Positions 35,019-44,711 of a stretch of 64,000 nt of DNA are shown in pieces. Location of the stretch: positions 294,743 through 358,742 of the forward strand of contig NZ_KE383878.1 in NCBI RefSeq assembly GCF_000422585.1, given 5' to 3'. Both the position numbers and the translations under genes were made by a program. Source of the DNA: Hugenholtzia roseola DSM 9546 (GTDB lineage Bacteria; Bacteroidota; Bacteroidia; Cytophagales; Bernardetiaceae). Position 1 is the stretch's first letter. Every line of letters begins with the position of its first letter. Under the pieces are notes generated by a model. It had not been told where the DNA came from and did not search any database. It saw nothing but the letters and a program-made list of their open reading frames with translations.

Positions 35019-38000
35019 ATGTTTCGCAGCTATGCTTATTTTTTAATCTTTTTTCTGATGGGATTTCCGCTTTTGGGGCAGCAAAAAAAAGTAGAAGAGG
35101 CACAAATGGCAGCCCAATTTTTAGCCGACAAGAACTACCCCAAAGCAGCCGAATCGTATCAAAAAGCTATCCTTCAAGCCGAGCGTAGGCAAGATTGGGT
35201 AGCGTGGGCAGCCCTGCAAGCTCCTTATTTAGAGGCACTTTATCATCAGAACTTAGTCAATGAGCTTATCTCTTTGGGTGAATTGGCAGCCGATAAGCGT
35301 GTTCGTTTTAAAAATCAGGAAGTAGAATTGGGCAAAATCTACAACCTTTTGGGCGTTACTTATTTCTACAAAAAACGCAACCTCGATGCCGCACGCGATA
35401 GCTACGAAAAAGCCTTAGCCTTTCGCGAACAGACCTTTGGCAAACAGCACCCCGAAGTAGGCAAGGTTTGTTACAATTTAGCCATTTTATATGAAAGTTA
35501 TTTCGATTTTGAAAATGCCCTCCTACTTTTAGAGCGTGCTATCCAAATTCAGGAGCAGAATTTGAAAGCCACTGCCCCCGACGAATCGCAAGCCGACTTG
35601 CGCGAAATCTCACGCTATTACACCTTAGCCGCTGCCATTACACGCAAAAAAGGAGATAACACAGCGGCAGAAAAATATTGCCTGCGCTCGATAGAAATAG
35701 ATAAAAAGATAAACAATCGCGTCGGACTTATCAAAACTTACGAACTTTTAGCCCTTTTACACAAAGACCAACAAGCCAACGACCGCGCCTTAGAGTATGC
35801 CCTTCGTGCCTATCATTTGAGCAAAGAACTCTACGGCGAGGAGGAAAAACAGAAATATGTGTCGGTAGAAAACACCTTAGGTACGATTTATCAAAACAAG
35901 CACGATTATCATAAAGCCTTGATACATTTACAAAATGCGTATCATAGTTATCTAAAATTGTATGGAAAAAAGCACGATTTTGTAGCCAAAGTATTAAATA
36001 ATCTGGGGCGCGTGTATTCTTCTTTGCAGCAAAATAGTGCGGCGGTGATGTATCACAAACAATCTTTGCAGGCTTTCAGAGAGCTTTATGGCGAACTCCA
36101 CAACGACGTTGCTTGGACAAAGAGCCTTTTGGCGAGTGCCTTTTTTAGGCAGCAAGAATACGATTCGGCGCGTCTTTATGCGCGACAAGCCTTAGACGAC
36201 CGCATCTTACTCTTTGGGCGTGGCAACCTGAAAACGTCCGATTCCTTTCGCACTTTGGCAAGTTTTGAGCGCAAGGAGCGAGGCTATGCCGATGCTTATT
36301 TGCACCTGCAAGAGGCAATTTTGAGCAATTTGGGTTATACACAAGTGGAAAAAGAAAACACTGCCCTTTTAGAAAAAATAGACTTTTTGCGCTCTCAAAA
36401 TGCCGCTATCTTGTTGCATTTGCTCAAAGAATGGGCAGATGTGCGCAAAGAATGGGCGATGAGCGAACACAATTTGGTGCTGCGCGAACAGTATTTAGAG
36501 CAGGCATATCAGATTTATCAAATTTGTGAAAATCTGATTGATTTTCGCCGAAAGAGTTTGAGCAGCAAAAGCGATAAGATAGAATTGGGAAATTTAGCTA
36601 TCGATATTTATGCTTCGAAGGTAGGCTTGGCAGACTTATTTTACAAAAAAAGCCAAAAATACCAGTTTTTAGAAGAAGCCTTTTTAGCCTCCGAATCGGG
36701 GAAAGCCGTCGTACTACTCGAAGCAATGGCAGAAGTGGAAGCCAAAACCAATGCAGGGATTCCCGATAGCCTATTGCAAAAAGAAAAGATTATTAAAGAC
36801 AATTTGGCTAAAATCAATAAGGAAATTGCCGACAATGATGACAGAAACAAGATGTTGGCACTGCAAAATGAACGCTTCGAACTCAATCGCAAGTATGAAG
36901 ATTTTGTGCGCTTTTTAGAAACACAATATCCCAACTATTACAACCTCAAACTCAATACCCAACAGGCAAGACTTAGCGACGTGCAAGCCGAATTAGATGA
37001 AAAAACTGCCGTCATTAGCTATCTTTGGGACTATGAACAGCGGCAACTCTTTTCCTTTCTTATCACAAAGACGCAAATTGGGGTGCAGCGCATCGAAAAT
37101 AGCGTCGAGATTGAAAAACACCTAAACGGCTTGCGCAATAGCATCATTTACGACGCACCCCACATTTATCTGAAAAGTGCCTACATTTTGTATCAAAAAC
37201 TCATTCCTACTTTGCCTAAAAATATTGATAATATCGTTTTCATTCCCGATGGAAAACTAAATCTTCTGCCTTTTGAAGCCCTGCTCACCAAAAATCCTAT
37301 CCGCAAGGAGGAAGACGAAGAGCGCACCGACTATGAAAAACTTTCATACTTGCTTGAAGATTACAACATTAGCTATTCCTATTCGGCTACCCTTTGGCTA
37401 CAACAGCGCAAGCGCGAAAAATCTACCGAGCCACTCCGCTTTTTAGCTTTTGCACCCAGTTTTACCAATGCGGCGCAAAAGCACCTGATAGTAGCCGCCG
37501 ATACACAACGCTCTAATTTCACGCCTATCCCCGCAACGCTCGAAGAGGTTCGTTTTATTAGTCAGATTTTTGCCAAACAGAAAGCACAAACGGCTATTTA
37601 CACACAAGACCAAGCCACAGAATACCAATTCAAAGGACTCGACCTAACGCAATATCGCTACGTGCATTTGGCAACGCATGGCTTTATCAATGAAAGCCGC
37701 CCCGAACTCTCTGGTGTTGCGCTTTATGCTGAAAATCAGGAAGATGGCATTTTGTACTTAGATGAAATTTTCAATTTGCAGATGAAAGCCGATTTGGTCA
37801 TGCTTTCGGCTTGCGAAACGGGATTGGGTAAGATTTCGAAGGGCGAAGGCGTAATTGGACTTTCACGCGCCTTGCTTTATGCAGGCGCAGACAATGTCTG
37901 TGTTTCGCTTTGGAAAGTAGCCGACAATTCTACCTCTTTGATGATGCAGCAATTTTTTCAATACCTTTTGCATCAGAATTTAGACAAATACCCTTTTGAT

Positions 38001-38099
38001 AAGGCACGCGCCTTGCGCCAAGCGAAACTGCAACTTATCAAACAGAAAAAATACGCACGTCCCTACTATTGGTCGCCTTTTATTATGATAGGAAAATAA
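35019..38099 (+). CDS. TPR-CHAT protease-like secreted protein
   Basis: The 1026-residue protein has a signal peptide (MFRSYAYFLIFFLMGFPLLG, cleavage before QQ), tetratricopeptide repeats over about residues 25-480 (NLLGVTYFYKKRNLDAARDS, NNLGRVYSSLQQNSAAVMYH), a coiled middle, and a C-terminal CHAT domain. The CHAT His and Cys are present in YVHLATHGF and MLSACETGLG, followed by RALLYAGADNVCVSLWKV, so the caspase-like catalytic dyad looks intact. CHAT proteins with TPRs are proposed proteases; targets are unknown. A frame from 34953 would add 22 residues and a second hydrophobic stretch. The small peptide gene beside it could be a substrate (speculation). Confidence 0.85.
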   Translation: MFRSYAYFLIFFLMGFPLLGQQKKVEEAQMAAQFLADKNYPKAAESYQKAILQAERRQDWVAWAALQAPYLEALYHQNLVNELISLGELAADKRVRFKNQEVELGKIYNLLGVTYFYKKRNLDAARDSYEKALAFREQTFGKQHPEVGKVCYNLAILYESYFDFENALLLLERAIQIQEQNLKATAPDESQADLREISRYYTLAAAITRKKGDNTAAEKYCLRSIEIDKKINNRVGLIKTYELLALLHKDQQANDRALEYALRAYHLSKELYGEEEKQKYVSVENTLGTIYQNKHDYHKALIHLQNAYHSYLKLYGKKHDFVAKVLNNLGRVYSSLQQNSAAVMYHKQSLQAFRELYGELHNDVAWTKSLLASAFFRQQEYDSARLYARQALDDRILLFGRGNLKTSDSFRTLASFERKERGYADAYLHLQEAILSNLGYTQVEKENTALLEKIDFLRSQNAAILLHLLKEWADVRKEWAMSEHNLVLREQYLEQAYQIYQICENLIDFRRKSLSSKSDKIELGNLAIDIYASKVGLADLFYKKSQKYQFLEEAFLASESGKAVVLLEAMAEVEAKTNAGIPDSLLQKEKIIKDNLAKINKEIADNDDRNKMLALQNERFELNRKYEDFVRFLETQYPNYYNLKLNTQQARLSDVQAELDEKTAVISYLWDYEQRQLFSFLITKTQIGVQRIENSVEIEKHLNGLRNSIIYDAPHIYLKSAYILYQKLIPTLPKNIDNIVFIPDGKLNLLPFEALLTKNPIRKEEDEERTDYEKLSYLLEDYNISYSYSATLWLQQRKREKSTEPLRFLAFAPSFTNAAQKHLIVAADTQRSNFTPIPATLEEVRFISQIFAKQKAQTAIYTQDQATEYQFKGLDLTQYRYVHLATHGFINESRPELSGVALYAENQEDGILYLDEIFNLQMKADLVMLSACETGLGKISKGEGVIGLSRALLYAGADNVCVSLWKVADNSTSLMMQQFFQYLLHQNLDKYPFDKARALRQAKLQLIKQKKYARPYYWSPFIMIGK

Positions 38100-38412
38100 A
38101 ATTTGGCGCAAGACAAGACATAGGTAAGATTTTTTGTTTTTTATGCCTAAAAAGCTCTATTTTCTATTTTGTGTAAAGAAAGTAGGGCTAAACCCTTATT
38201 TTTAAAAATATTAGTCAAACAAAGTAAGGCGAGCCAAAACTCTCTGACCACTAACAAGCCTCCCAAAGAAGCAAAAAGCAGGGTTTCTAACATTACAAAA
38301 TAGTGAAATCATATCAAATCTAAAACCTTTGCTGCATCAATAAGATTAAAAGTTGTATCTTTCCTTTCCGATAAGCGAACTCACGATACAACCTTTTTAT
38401 ACTACCTTTCCC
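38100..38412 (+). other. Intergenic region before the beta-helix gene
   Basis: About 310 bases with no coding frame. A near-consensus TATCTTTC at about 38355 with TTTG 24 bases upstream may serve as promoter for the following gene; the spacing is longer than usual. No terminator is evident for the CHAT gene. Confidence 0.4.
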
Positions 38413-41400
38413 ATGAAAAAACGATTTACAACTTTACTAACCCTCTTGCTACTTGCCATAGAGATGCCCCTTTGGGCATGCACCTTAGTAGTGAGCAGCA
38501 ATGCCGATTCAGGCGCAAATACCTTGCGCGATATGATAGCTTGCGCCACTTCGGGCGATGTGATAACCTTTGCACCAAGCATGGCAAATCAGACCATCAC
38601 CTTAGCCTCTACCTTAGAGATTCCTGTTGGAAAAAATCTGACCATCGACGGACTTAATGCGCCTAATTTGACCCTTAGCGGCAATAATGCGGTTCGGATT
38701 TTTTTGCTACAATCTACTTCGGTCAATCCTACAAGCCTAACTTTAAAAAACCTGCGCCTCATCAACGGACTTACGACTGAATTTGGCGGTGCGGTACGAA
38801 GCCAACACCAAGGCGTTCTGAACATAGAAAATTGTACCTTCGAAGCCAACAACGCACACCGAGGGGGCAGTGCCGTTTTTAGTCATTTCGAGGGCAGCAC
38901 CACTATCTTGAATTGCACCTTCAACGGCAATATCTCTATTGCCGAAAACGACGAGCGCGGCTCTACCGTTATGCTTTGGGGACCTAATGCCCATAGCGTC
39001 CGCAACTCAAATTTTACCAACAACAGAGGTATCAATGGCGCAGCCATCAACGGACTCAATGCCGCCCTTTTGGTAGAAGACTGTAATTTTACCAACAACA
39101 GAACCACAGATGCCACTTTCGACACAGGGCAGCCCAACGACTTTTTGCGCGGCTACGGGGGCGCAATTTATACAGACAGAGCCACACCTGCACCCCCAAG
39201 TACGGCTACGGGTAGCATTATTTTAAGACGCTGCAATTTTATAGACAATATCGCCCAAGCCGACGGCGGCGCGTGCAATCTTTATACAGACAATACCGAC
39301 AACGTGCTAATTGAAAACTGTTACTTCAATAACAATGAAAGCCGAATCCTGACGGGTGGCACAAATGGGGGCAGTGGCGGAGCAGTGGTGCAGATGAACA
39401 ACAACCAAAATAATGGCTTTGTCGTCCGAAACTCTACTTTTTCTAATAATCGCGCTGCCGTCAATGCAGGTGCAATACGCGCAGACTGGGCAAATACGAC
39501 GATAGAAAATTGTACCTTTTTTAATAATCGCGCCCAACTCACAAGTCTATCGGGAACATCTGCCAACGGCGGTGCTTTGGCATTTTATTCGATGGCTTCT
39601 TCTACGGTCAATGTTACAAATTGTACCTTTTCTACCAACTATGCAGGTTGGGTAGGCGGTGCCATTGCGGGACCTGCCTCTATTCGCATCAAAAACAATA
39701 TCTTTTTTCAGAATACGGCAGGAAACGGCGGCAATACGTGGAACATTCAACAACATTCGAGCAACCACTTCACCGATTTGGGCAACAACCTACAATTTCC
39801 CAACAAGTTCACCAACTTAGCCAACGACTACAACGTCAGCGCCAGCGTAACGATAGCCAATCCCCTTTTGGGTACTTTGGGCAATAATGGCGGCTTTGCA
39901 CCCACTATCCCCATCTTGGCAGGAAGCCCCGCCATCAATGCAGGAGCAGGCTGCACGCCTACCGACCAGCGCGGTGTAGCGCGTGTAGGCGTGTGTGATA
40001 TTGGCGCATTCGAATTTGATACGCCCCCACCGCCGCCCTCTCAAACAGACATCGTGAGCAGTGCCGTCTTTTTAAATTGTGGCATGACCGAAGCCCAAGC
40101 CATGGCAGCAGGCGCAGCGACTCTCTCTGTCGGTGGCTCGAATTATTATATCGGCACGCGACAAGTTTCGGCTATCAATCAGAATCCGATTATGCTCAAA
40201 TTTACAGGAGGCGTTTTGGATTGGTGTAGAGAAGACTACGAAACCACAGGGGCAGACGGCAGAGGATACGGACTCTTTGATTCTGGCACAGGGCTTTACG
40301 CCATCTTTTCTACCGACGGCACACAAGGCACAGTAGCCCAAGATTATCGCCGTTTCTGTACTTCGGGGTGGCTAAAAACCTACACAGACGCTTCTCCCGG
40401 CGGAGGGGGCGGTCCGAAGGTGGCAATTATTGTAAAAATAGACCCTGCCACAGGCGCAGGTTTGCTCAATAATGGCACTTTCATAACGGCACGCACCAGC
40501 AGCAACACAACCAACTCTATGGAAGTTACGGATATGTATTTAGATGCCAGTTCAAATATCATTGTCCGCGCCAATTCTTGGTTTCGTCCGCGCAAAACCG
40601 ACCGTACCGCCATGACGCAAACAGGCACAGGCGGCTCGCCACACGATTACACCGTCATCTTCACACCCAACTTACAAACGGCAATTTGCGCCTCCGCCGT
40701 AGGTTGGGACAACGGTACAGGCGTGGATTGTCTTTCTGGTTCGGTAACGCCGCCCCCTGTGGGAACGCCCGAAATTCAGGTTTTGCAAGGCACAACGAAT
40801 TTAAACCAAAATGCAAGCTATAATTTTGGCACAACGCCCGAAGGCACACCCGTTACGCGCACTTTTATTGTTCGCAATGTGGGTACTGCCCCCCTTAGCT
40901 TGGGAGCTTTGAGTAGCATACCCGCAGGTTTTAGTTTGGTCGGAACGTTTCCTTCGGGTACGATTGCAGCAGGCGCACAGGTGAGCTTTCAGATTCGCCT
41001 AAATGCCACAGCAGCAGGCACTTACACAGGTTTGCTTTCTTTTGTAAATGGCGACGCAGACGAAAATCCTTTCAATCTTACCCTCAATGGAACAGTCAAT
41101 CCGCCTGCCACAGGCGGCGGCGGCAGTGGCACAGGAGGTGGTGGCGGTGGAGCAGCCCCTGTCGTCTGCACGCGCATAGGCGACTTCGACATCACGCCTT
41201 TGAGTGCCTCGGTACTAAAATTAGAGTGGAATGTAGAAAATGGCATTACGCCCATAGGTTTCGTTTTGTATCGCAACAATACCCTACTTACCAATCTGCC
41301 TGCCACTGCCAATCAGTACCTCGATGGAAATTTGGACGCAAGCCGACGGTATACTTATCGCCTCGAACCAATTTGTGCAGGAGGTACGCCACAAGACAAA

Positions 41401-42927
41401 GCCGCTTCTGCCTACACTTTGCCCCCTAACCCGACAACGACGGAAGTATTAGCCGCCTGCGGCGAAGGTAGTGTCATTTTAAAGGTAGAAGGCAAGACGA
41501 ATTGGCAGGGCGTTTATCGTTGGTATGAAAATCAGACCGACACCACTCCGCTTTTTGAAAGTGCCGAGGGCATCTTCCAGACCCCAAGCCTTAGCCAAAG
41601 CCGTTTTTATTACGTGAGCATTTTTGAGTTGGGACAGGAAGGCGAGCGAACTGCGGTAGAAGCCCTTGTAGGGGCGGCGTATCAGGCGCGTATCGCCAAC
41701 GTTGCTACCGACACAACGGCGGCAGGAGGGCTTGTTTTGGTTAGCTGTGAAAGCCTTATCACTTTGGAAGCAGAACTTGTAGATGGCGCAACGGCTTATG
41801 TTTGGAAAAGAGACGGCAATCTTTTGGGTGCAAATAGTCCGACATTGCAGACGCGCGTAAGTGGAAAATACGAACTTTTGGTTTTCAAAGGAAACTGTGT
41901 CGTTACTTCGCCTATTTTAGAGGTGCAACTCAATAGCCGCCCTCAATTTGACCTTATCGAAGTGGAAAACAAAACAGGGCGCGGTTTCTGTCGTCAAGCC
42001 CTCATTGCCATACAACCCGACTCTACTCTTTTGGGCAGCCTGCCACTTTCCTACACGTGGTTTTTGGGCGATAGCCTTGTGAGTCAGGATTCTATTTTGA
42101 CAACTACCCAAACGGGGCGTTATCGTGCCGTTGTTACAGAAAATAGATACGGCTGTAGTGCCGAAAAAGAGGTAGAGGTACGCATCTTGCCACTGCCCGA
42201 AAGTCTGACCATTTCGGCTTCGAGCTTAGATTTTTGTGCAGATGGGCGCGTACAATTAGGCGTAGCCGCGCTACCAGATGTTAGTTATGAATGGTTTTTA
42301 AACGGCATTAAATTGCCTTTTAATCGCCCTCAAATAGAAGTAACAGAAGGCGGAAGCTATCAAGTACGCGCTTCCTACCTGCGAACTGCCTGCGTTGCGT
42401 GGTCGGATAGCGTGATGCTTTTGCAATATCAAGCCCCTACTTTGCGTATTCTACCCGAAGGAACGGCACTAAAAGCAGAAGTTAGCCCTGCCCTCCCTTA
42501 CGCTTGGTACAAACTCAATCGCATGAACAACCTTTTCGAACTCCTTGCAGGCACAGAAAATATGGAACTCTATCAGCCTACTGAAAGTGGCAGTTATCGC
42601 ATTATTGCCCAATATGGAACAAATTGTACGGCAGAATCGCGCAGTTATACCTTCCAAGCCCTCACCACAGCCTTAGACGATACCCTTTTTGAAGCCCTCC
42701 GCTTGTATCCCAATCCTACCCAAGCACAAAGCACCCTGATACTGCCCGAAGGTTTTGGAAAAGGCGACCTTAGCCTTTTCGATACAAAGGGACAAATTTT
42801 GTATCGCCTTGCTTTCAATCAAGAAGGGAAAATAGAAATTCCATTGCAAAACTATGCCGTCGGTATCTATTTTCTGAAAGTGCAGAATGAAAGGGGCGCA
42901 CGTCTTTTCAAAGTGGTACGCGAATGA
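38413..42927 (+). CDS. Large secreted right-handed beta-helix protein with T9SS sorting domain
   Basis: The 1504-residue product starts MKKRFTTLLTLLLLAIEMPL with signal cleavage after LWA. Residues about 25-550 form a parallel beta-helix opened by the SSNADSGANTLRDMI motif, with repeated NCTFxxN/NNxxxxxGGA units; Cys-poor. Then come a region with SGxGG stretches, an ASH-like domain (GTPEGTPVTRTFIVRNVGTAPLSLG), a fibronectin-like segment and several Ig-like domains (YRWYENQ, YVWKRDGN, YTWFLGDS, YEWFLNG). The last 75 residues are a T9SS type A sorting domain (LYPNPTQAQS, GIYFLKVQNERGARLFKVV), so it is exported via T9SS and cell-surface-bound or released. Likely adhesin or polysaccharide binding; not proven. 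Confidence 0.88.
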   Translation: MKKRFTTLLTLLLLAIEMPLWACTLVVSSNADSGANTLRDMIACATSGDVITFAPSMANQTITLASTLEIPVGKNLTIDGLNAPNLTLSGNNAVRIFLLQSTSVNPTSLTLKNLRLINGLTTEFGGAVRSQHQGVLNIENCTFEANNAHRGGSAVFSHFEGSTTILNCTFNGNISIAENDERGSTVMLWGPNAHSVRNSNFTNNRGINGAAINGLNAALLVEDCNFTNNRTTDATFDTGQPNDFLRGYGGAIYTDRATPAPPSTATGSIILRRCNFIDNIAQADGGACNLYTDNTDNVLIENCYFNNNESRILTGGTNGGSGGAVVQMNNNQNNGFVVRNSTFSNNRAAVNAGAIRADWANTTIENCTFFNNRAQLTSLSGTSANGGALAFYSMASSTVNVTNCTFSTNYAGWVGGAIAGPASIRIKNNIFFQNTAGNGGNTWNIQQHSSNHFTDLGNNLQFPNKFTNLANDYNVSASVTIANPLLGTLGNNGGFAPTIPILAGSPAINAGAGCTPTDQRGVARVGVCDIGAFEFDTPPPPPSQTDIVSSAVFLNCGMTEAQAMAAGAATLSVGGSNYYIGTRQVSAINQNPIMLKFTGGVLDWCREDYETTGADGRGYGLFDSGTGLYAIFSTDGTQGTVAQDYRRFCTSGWLKTYTDASPGGGGGPKVAIIVKIDPATGAGLLNNGTFITARTSSNTTNSMEVTDMYLDASSNIIVRANSWFRPRKTDRTAMTQTGTGGSPHDYTVIFTPNLQTAICASAVGWDNGTGVDCLSGSVTPPPVGTPEIQVLQGTTNLNQNASYNFGTTPEGTPVTRTFIVRNVGTAPLSLGALSSIPAGFSLVGTFPSGTIAAGAQVSFQIRLNATAAGTYTGLLSFVNGDADENPFNLTLNGTVNPPATGGGGSGTGGGGGGAAPVVCTRIGDFDITPLSASVLKLEWNVENGITPIGFVLYRNNTLLTNLPATANQYLDGNLDASRRYTYRLEPICAGGTPQDKAASAYTLPPNPTTTEVLAACGEGSVILKVEGKTNWQGVYRWYENQTDTTPLFESAEGIFQTPSLSQSRFYYVSIFELGQEGERTAVEALVGAAYQARIANVATDTTAAGGLVLVSCESLITLEAELVDGATAYVWKRDGNLLGANSPTLQTRVSGKYELLVFKGNCVVTSPILEVQLNSRPQFDLIEVENKTGRGFCRQALIAIQPDSTLLGSLPLSYTWFLGDSLVSQDSILTTTQTGRYRAVVTENRYGCSAEKEVEVRILPLPESLTISASSLDFCADGRVQLGVAALPDVSYEWFLNGIKLPFNRPQIEVTEGGSYQVRASYLRTACVAWSDSVMLLQYQAPTLRILPEGTALKAEVSPALPYAWYKLNRMNNLFELLAGTENMELYQPTESGSYRIIAQYGTNCTAESRSYTFQALTTALDDTLFEALRLYPNPTQAQSTLILPEGFGKGDLSLFDTKGQILYRLAFNQEGKIEIPLQNYAVGIYFLKVQNERGARLFKVVRE

Positions 42928-42929
42928 TA

Positions 42930-43150
42930 GGCGTTGTTACAACGATAAAAGCTTTAAATGCACCCCACCCCAAACCCCGCCCCCATTAGGGCGGGGCTTT
43001 GATTCGGAATCATTTTTTTTGCATAAATGCAAAAAAAATGATTTGGTTTTCGAACCCTCCCCTATGGGGGGAGGGCAGGGTGGGGGTTCAGCAGGTCTGC
43101 GCGAAGCACAAAACCCAGCTTTCTGACCTTCTGACCGTTGTAACAACGCC
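42930..43150. repeat. Miniature element, family A, intact copy
   Basis: A 221-base element with perfect 15-base terminal inverted repeats (GGCGTTGTTACAACG at 42930-42944 and its complement at 43136-43150). It holds GC-rich hairpins (CCCCGCCC against GGGCGGGG; ACCCTCCCCTA against GGGGGGAGGG-type arms) and a central AT palindrome around AATCATTTTTTTTGCAT. No frame of interest. It starts three bases after the stop of the beta-helix gene. Partner: the copy at 21843-22214. No clear target-site duplication. Confidence 0.85.
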
Positions 43151-43182
43151 CGAATAATACTACTGCCGAATAAAACGAACAA

Positions 43183-43221
43183 AAAAAAGCTAACGGCTCT
43201 TTGAGAACTGTTAGCTTTTTT
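43183..43221 (-). terminator. Terminator after the CHASE2 gene
   Basis: AAAAAAGCTAAC (43183-43194) pairs with GTTAGCTTTTTT (43210-43221), with a strong T-run for the minus direction. It lies about 30 bases after the stop. Confidence 0.85.
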
Positions 43222-43251
43222 CATTTTGGCTTTTAGTTTTAAAAAATCAAT

Positions 43252-44499
43252 TTAATTGTACGGTTCAGTTATTTTTTTCCAAAGGTTTGTTATCAGACCC
43301 AAATAGACCTCTAAGACATCACCGCACAATACCGTTGCTAAAATGCCGACGGTTATATCTAAAATAACGGAGTTTTTATCTAATAATATCATAAAAATAT
43401 AGACAAAAACAACAATTTCTAAAAATTGTATCACTTTGGTTAGAACATCATACCAAATACCAAATCTACGGCTAAAATAGATATTCGTAAAAAGTGCTAC
43501 ATTGAAAAAGGCAAGCAGGATAGAAAAAAGCCAACTCTCCCAAGCAGGCATGGGGTCGAGGGTTGTGCTATTTAAAATCATAGAAATAATATTGGCGTGA
43601 ATGACAACCCCGTACATATCGGTATAAGTTCTGCCGACAGGACGGTCGTTAAGGGGGGTATAAAACCTATCTTCGCCGTCTATTTCTACGGTATAATCAA
43701 GCCCCATGTCGCCCAAAAGGACGATTTTGCCCTTCAAAAGTGAAGGCTCGAAGCGTTCTTCTAAGACATCTTCGGGATTGAGGCAGGTGAATTTTTGCCA
43801 GTCGCCTCGATAATAAATTTCCTCTACTTCGTTATTTCGCTTCAAAAAGGCTTCTGTTTTTTCCTTATCAAAAAGGCGAGCCGCTTCTATGGCATAGGCA
43901 TAATAAGAAACGCGCTCTGTGCTTTTAGGGTCTTGCGGATTTTTCAAGACCTCGATTTTGGGTATAAATTGGCGACAGGTGGCAAAGGTCTGCTTGTCGT
44001 CATCTACGGGCAAATTGACAAAGGCTATTTTTTCGGCTTGCTCTCGAAAGGCTTTAATGGGTAGGAATAGCGTATCGGCGGTAATTTGTTGGGTTTCTTC
44101 GTTTTTATCGATTTTATCGAGCTTGGTAGCCAGAATCAAGTTCGGCGTTTGGGCAATCGTAGCGGTGAAGATGGAGTCTATGAGTGGGTCGCGCTCCCGA
44201 AAAAAGAGAATATCCAACGCCACAACTTTGGGTTGGCACTTATTGATGATGTCTATTTGTGCTGCAATATCAGCGCGTCCGTACTTTCCAATATTGACGA
44301 TAACAATGTTGGTATCGGCAGGGATACGGTCGTTGTCGCGAATTTTACCAAAGTAGAGGTCGGAAAGTTTGAAGTCGTTGATGGTTTCTTCAAAGACATT
44401 TAAAAAATCCAAACTAATGGCTGCTTTTTGCAGGAGAAACAAAAAAGCAAAAAGGGCAAGCGTGCCTGTGAAGGTAGCCCAATTAAAAATCTTTCGCAT
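43252..44499 (-). CDS. CHASE2 domain membrane protein
   Basis: The 415-residue protein has an N-terminal helix (about 8-28), an extracytoplasmic CHASE2 domain (ADTNIVIVNIGKYGRADIAAQI, KVVALDILFFRERDP, GKIVLLGDMGLD, NDRPVGRTYTDMYGVVIHANIISMIL) and three transmembrane helices at the C-terminus (about 315-335, 345-365, 372-395). In many proteins CHASE2 is a sensor fused to a kinase or cyclase; here no output domain follows, so it is a stand-alone sensor-like protein. The ligand is unknown. It lies between two large surface-protein genes and may be functionally linked to them, but this is only context. Confidence 0.85.
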   Translation of the reverse strand: MRKIFNWATFTGTLALFAFLFLLQKAAISLDFLNVFEETINDFKLSDLYFGKIRDNDRIPADTNIVIVNIGKYGRADIAAQIDIINKCQPKVVALDILFFRERDPLIDSIFTATIAQTPNLILATKLDKIDKNEETQQITADTLFLPIKAFREQAEKIAFVNLPVDDDKQTFATCRQFIPKIEVLKNPQDPKSTERVSYYAYAIEAARLFDKEKTEAFLKRNNEVEEIYYRGDWQKFTCLNPEDVLEERFEPSLLKGKIVLLGDMGLDYTVEIDGEDRFYTPLNDRPVGRTYTDMYGVVIHANIISMILNSTTLDPMPAWESWLFSILLAFFNVALFTNIYFSRRFGIWYDVLTKVIQFLEIVVFVYIFMILLDKNSVILDITVGILATVLCGDVLEVYLGLITNLWKKITEPYN

Positions 44500-44660
44500 G
44501 TATTCAAAAGTTAGGTCAGAAAATAAGTCAAAGGGTAGAGCAGGAAGCTAAAATTAGGAAATTTTTAGATAAGGCAGCAAGCGCGTCTGAAAGAAGTGTT
44601 TAAAAATAAGAAAAGATATTCGTTTGGCAAAATAAAGTAGCCTTTCAGACCCAAAAAACA

Positions 44661-44688
44661 AAACGCACCCTGCAAGCAAGGTGCGTTT
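44661..44688 (-). terminator. Terminator after the giant gene
   Basis: AAACGCACC pairs with GGTGCGTTT (44661-44688) and is followed by a T-rich stretch in the minus direction is weak; the stem is strong. It lies 24 bases after the stop. Confidence 0.65.
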
Positions 44689-44711
44689 CTGTTCTGTTTT
44701 TTATCCTTCAA

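Noticed and set aside
42930..43150. Hairpin-rich repeat considered as a CRISPR array
   Set aside because: Only a single pair of terminal inverted repeats is present, with no direct repeats and no spacers of equal length.
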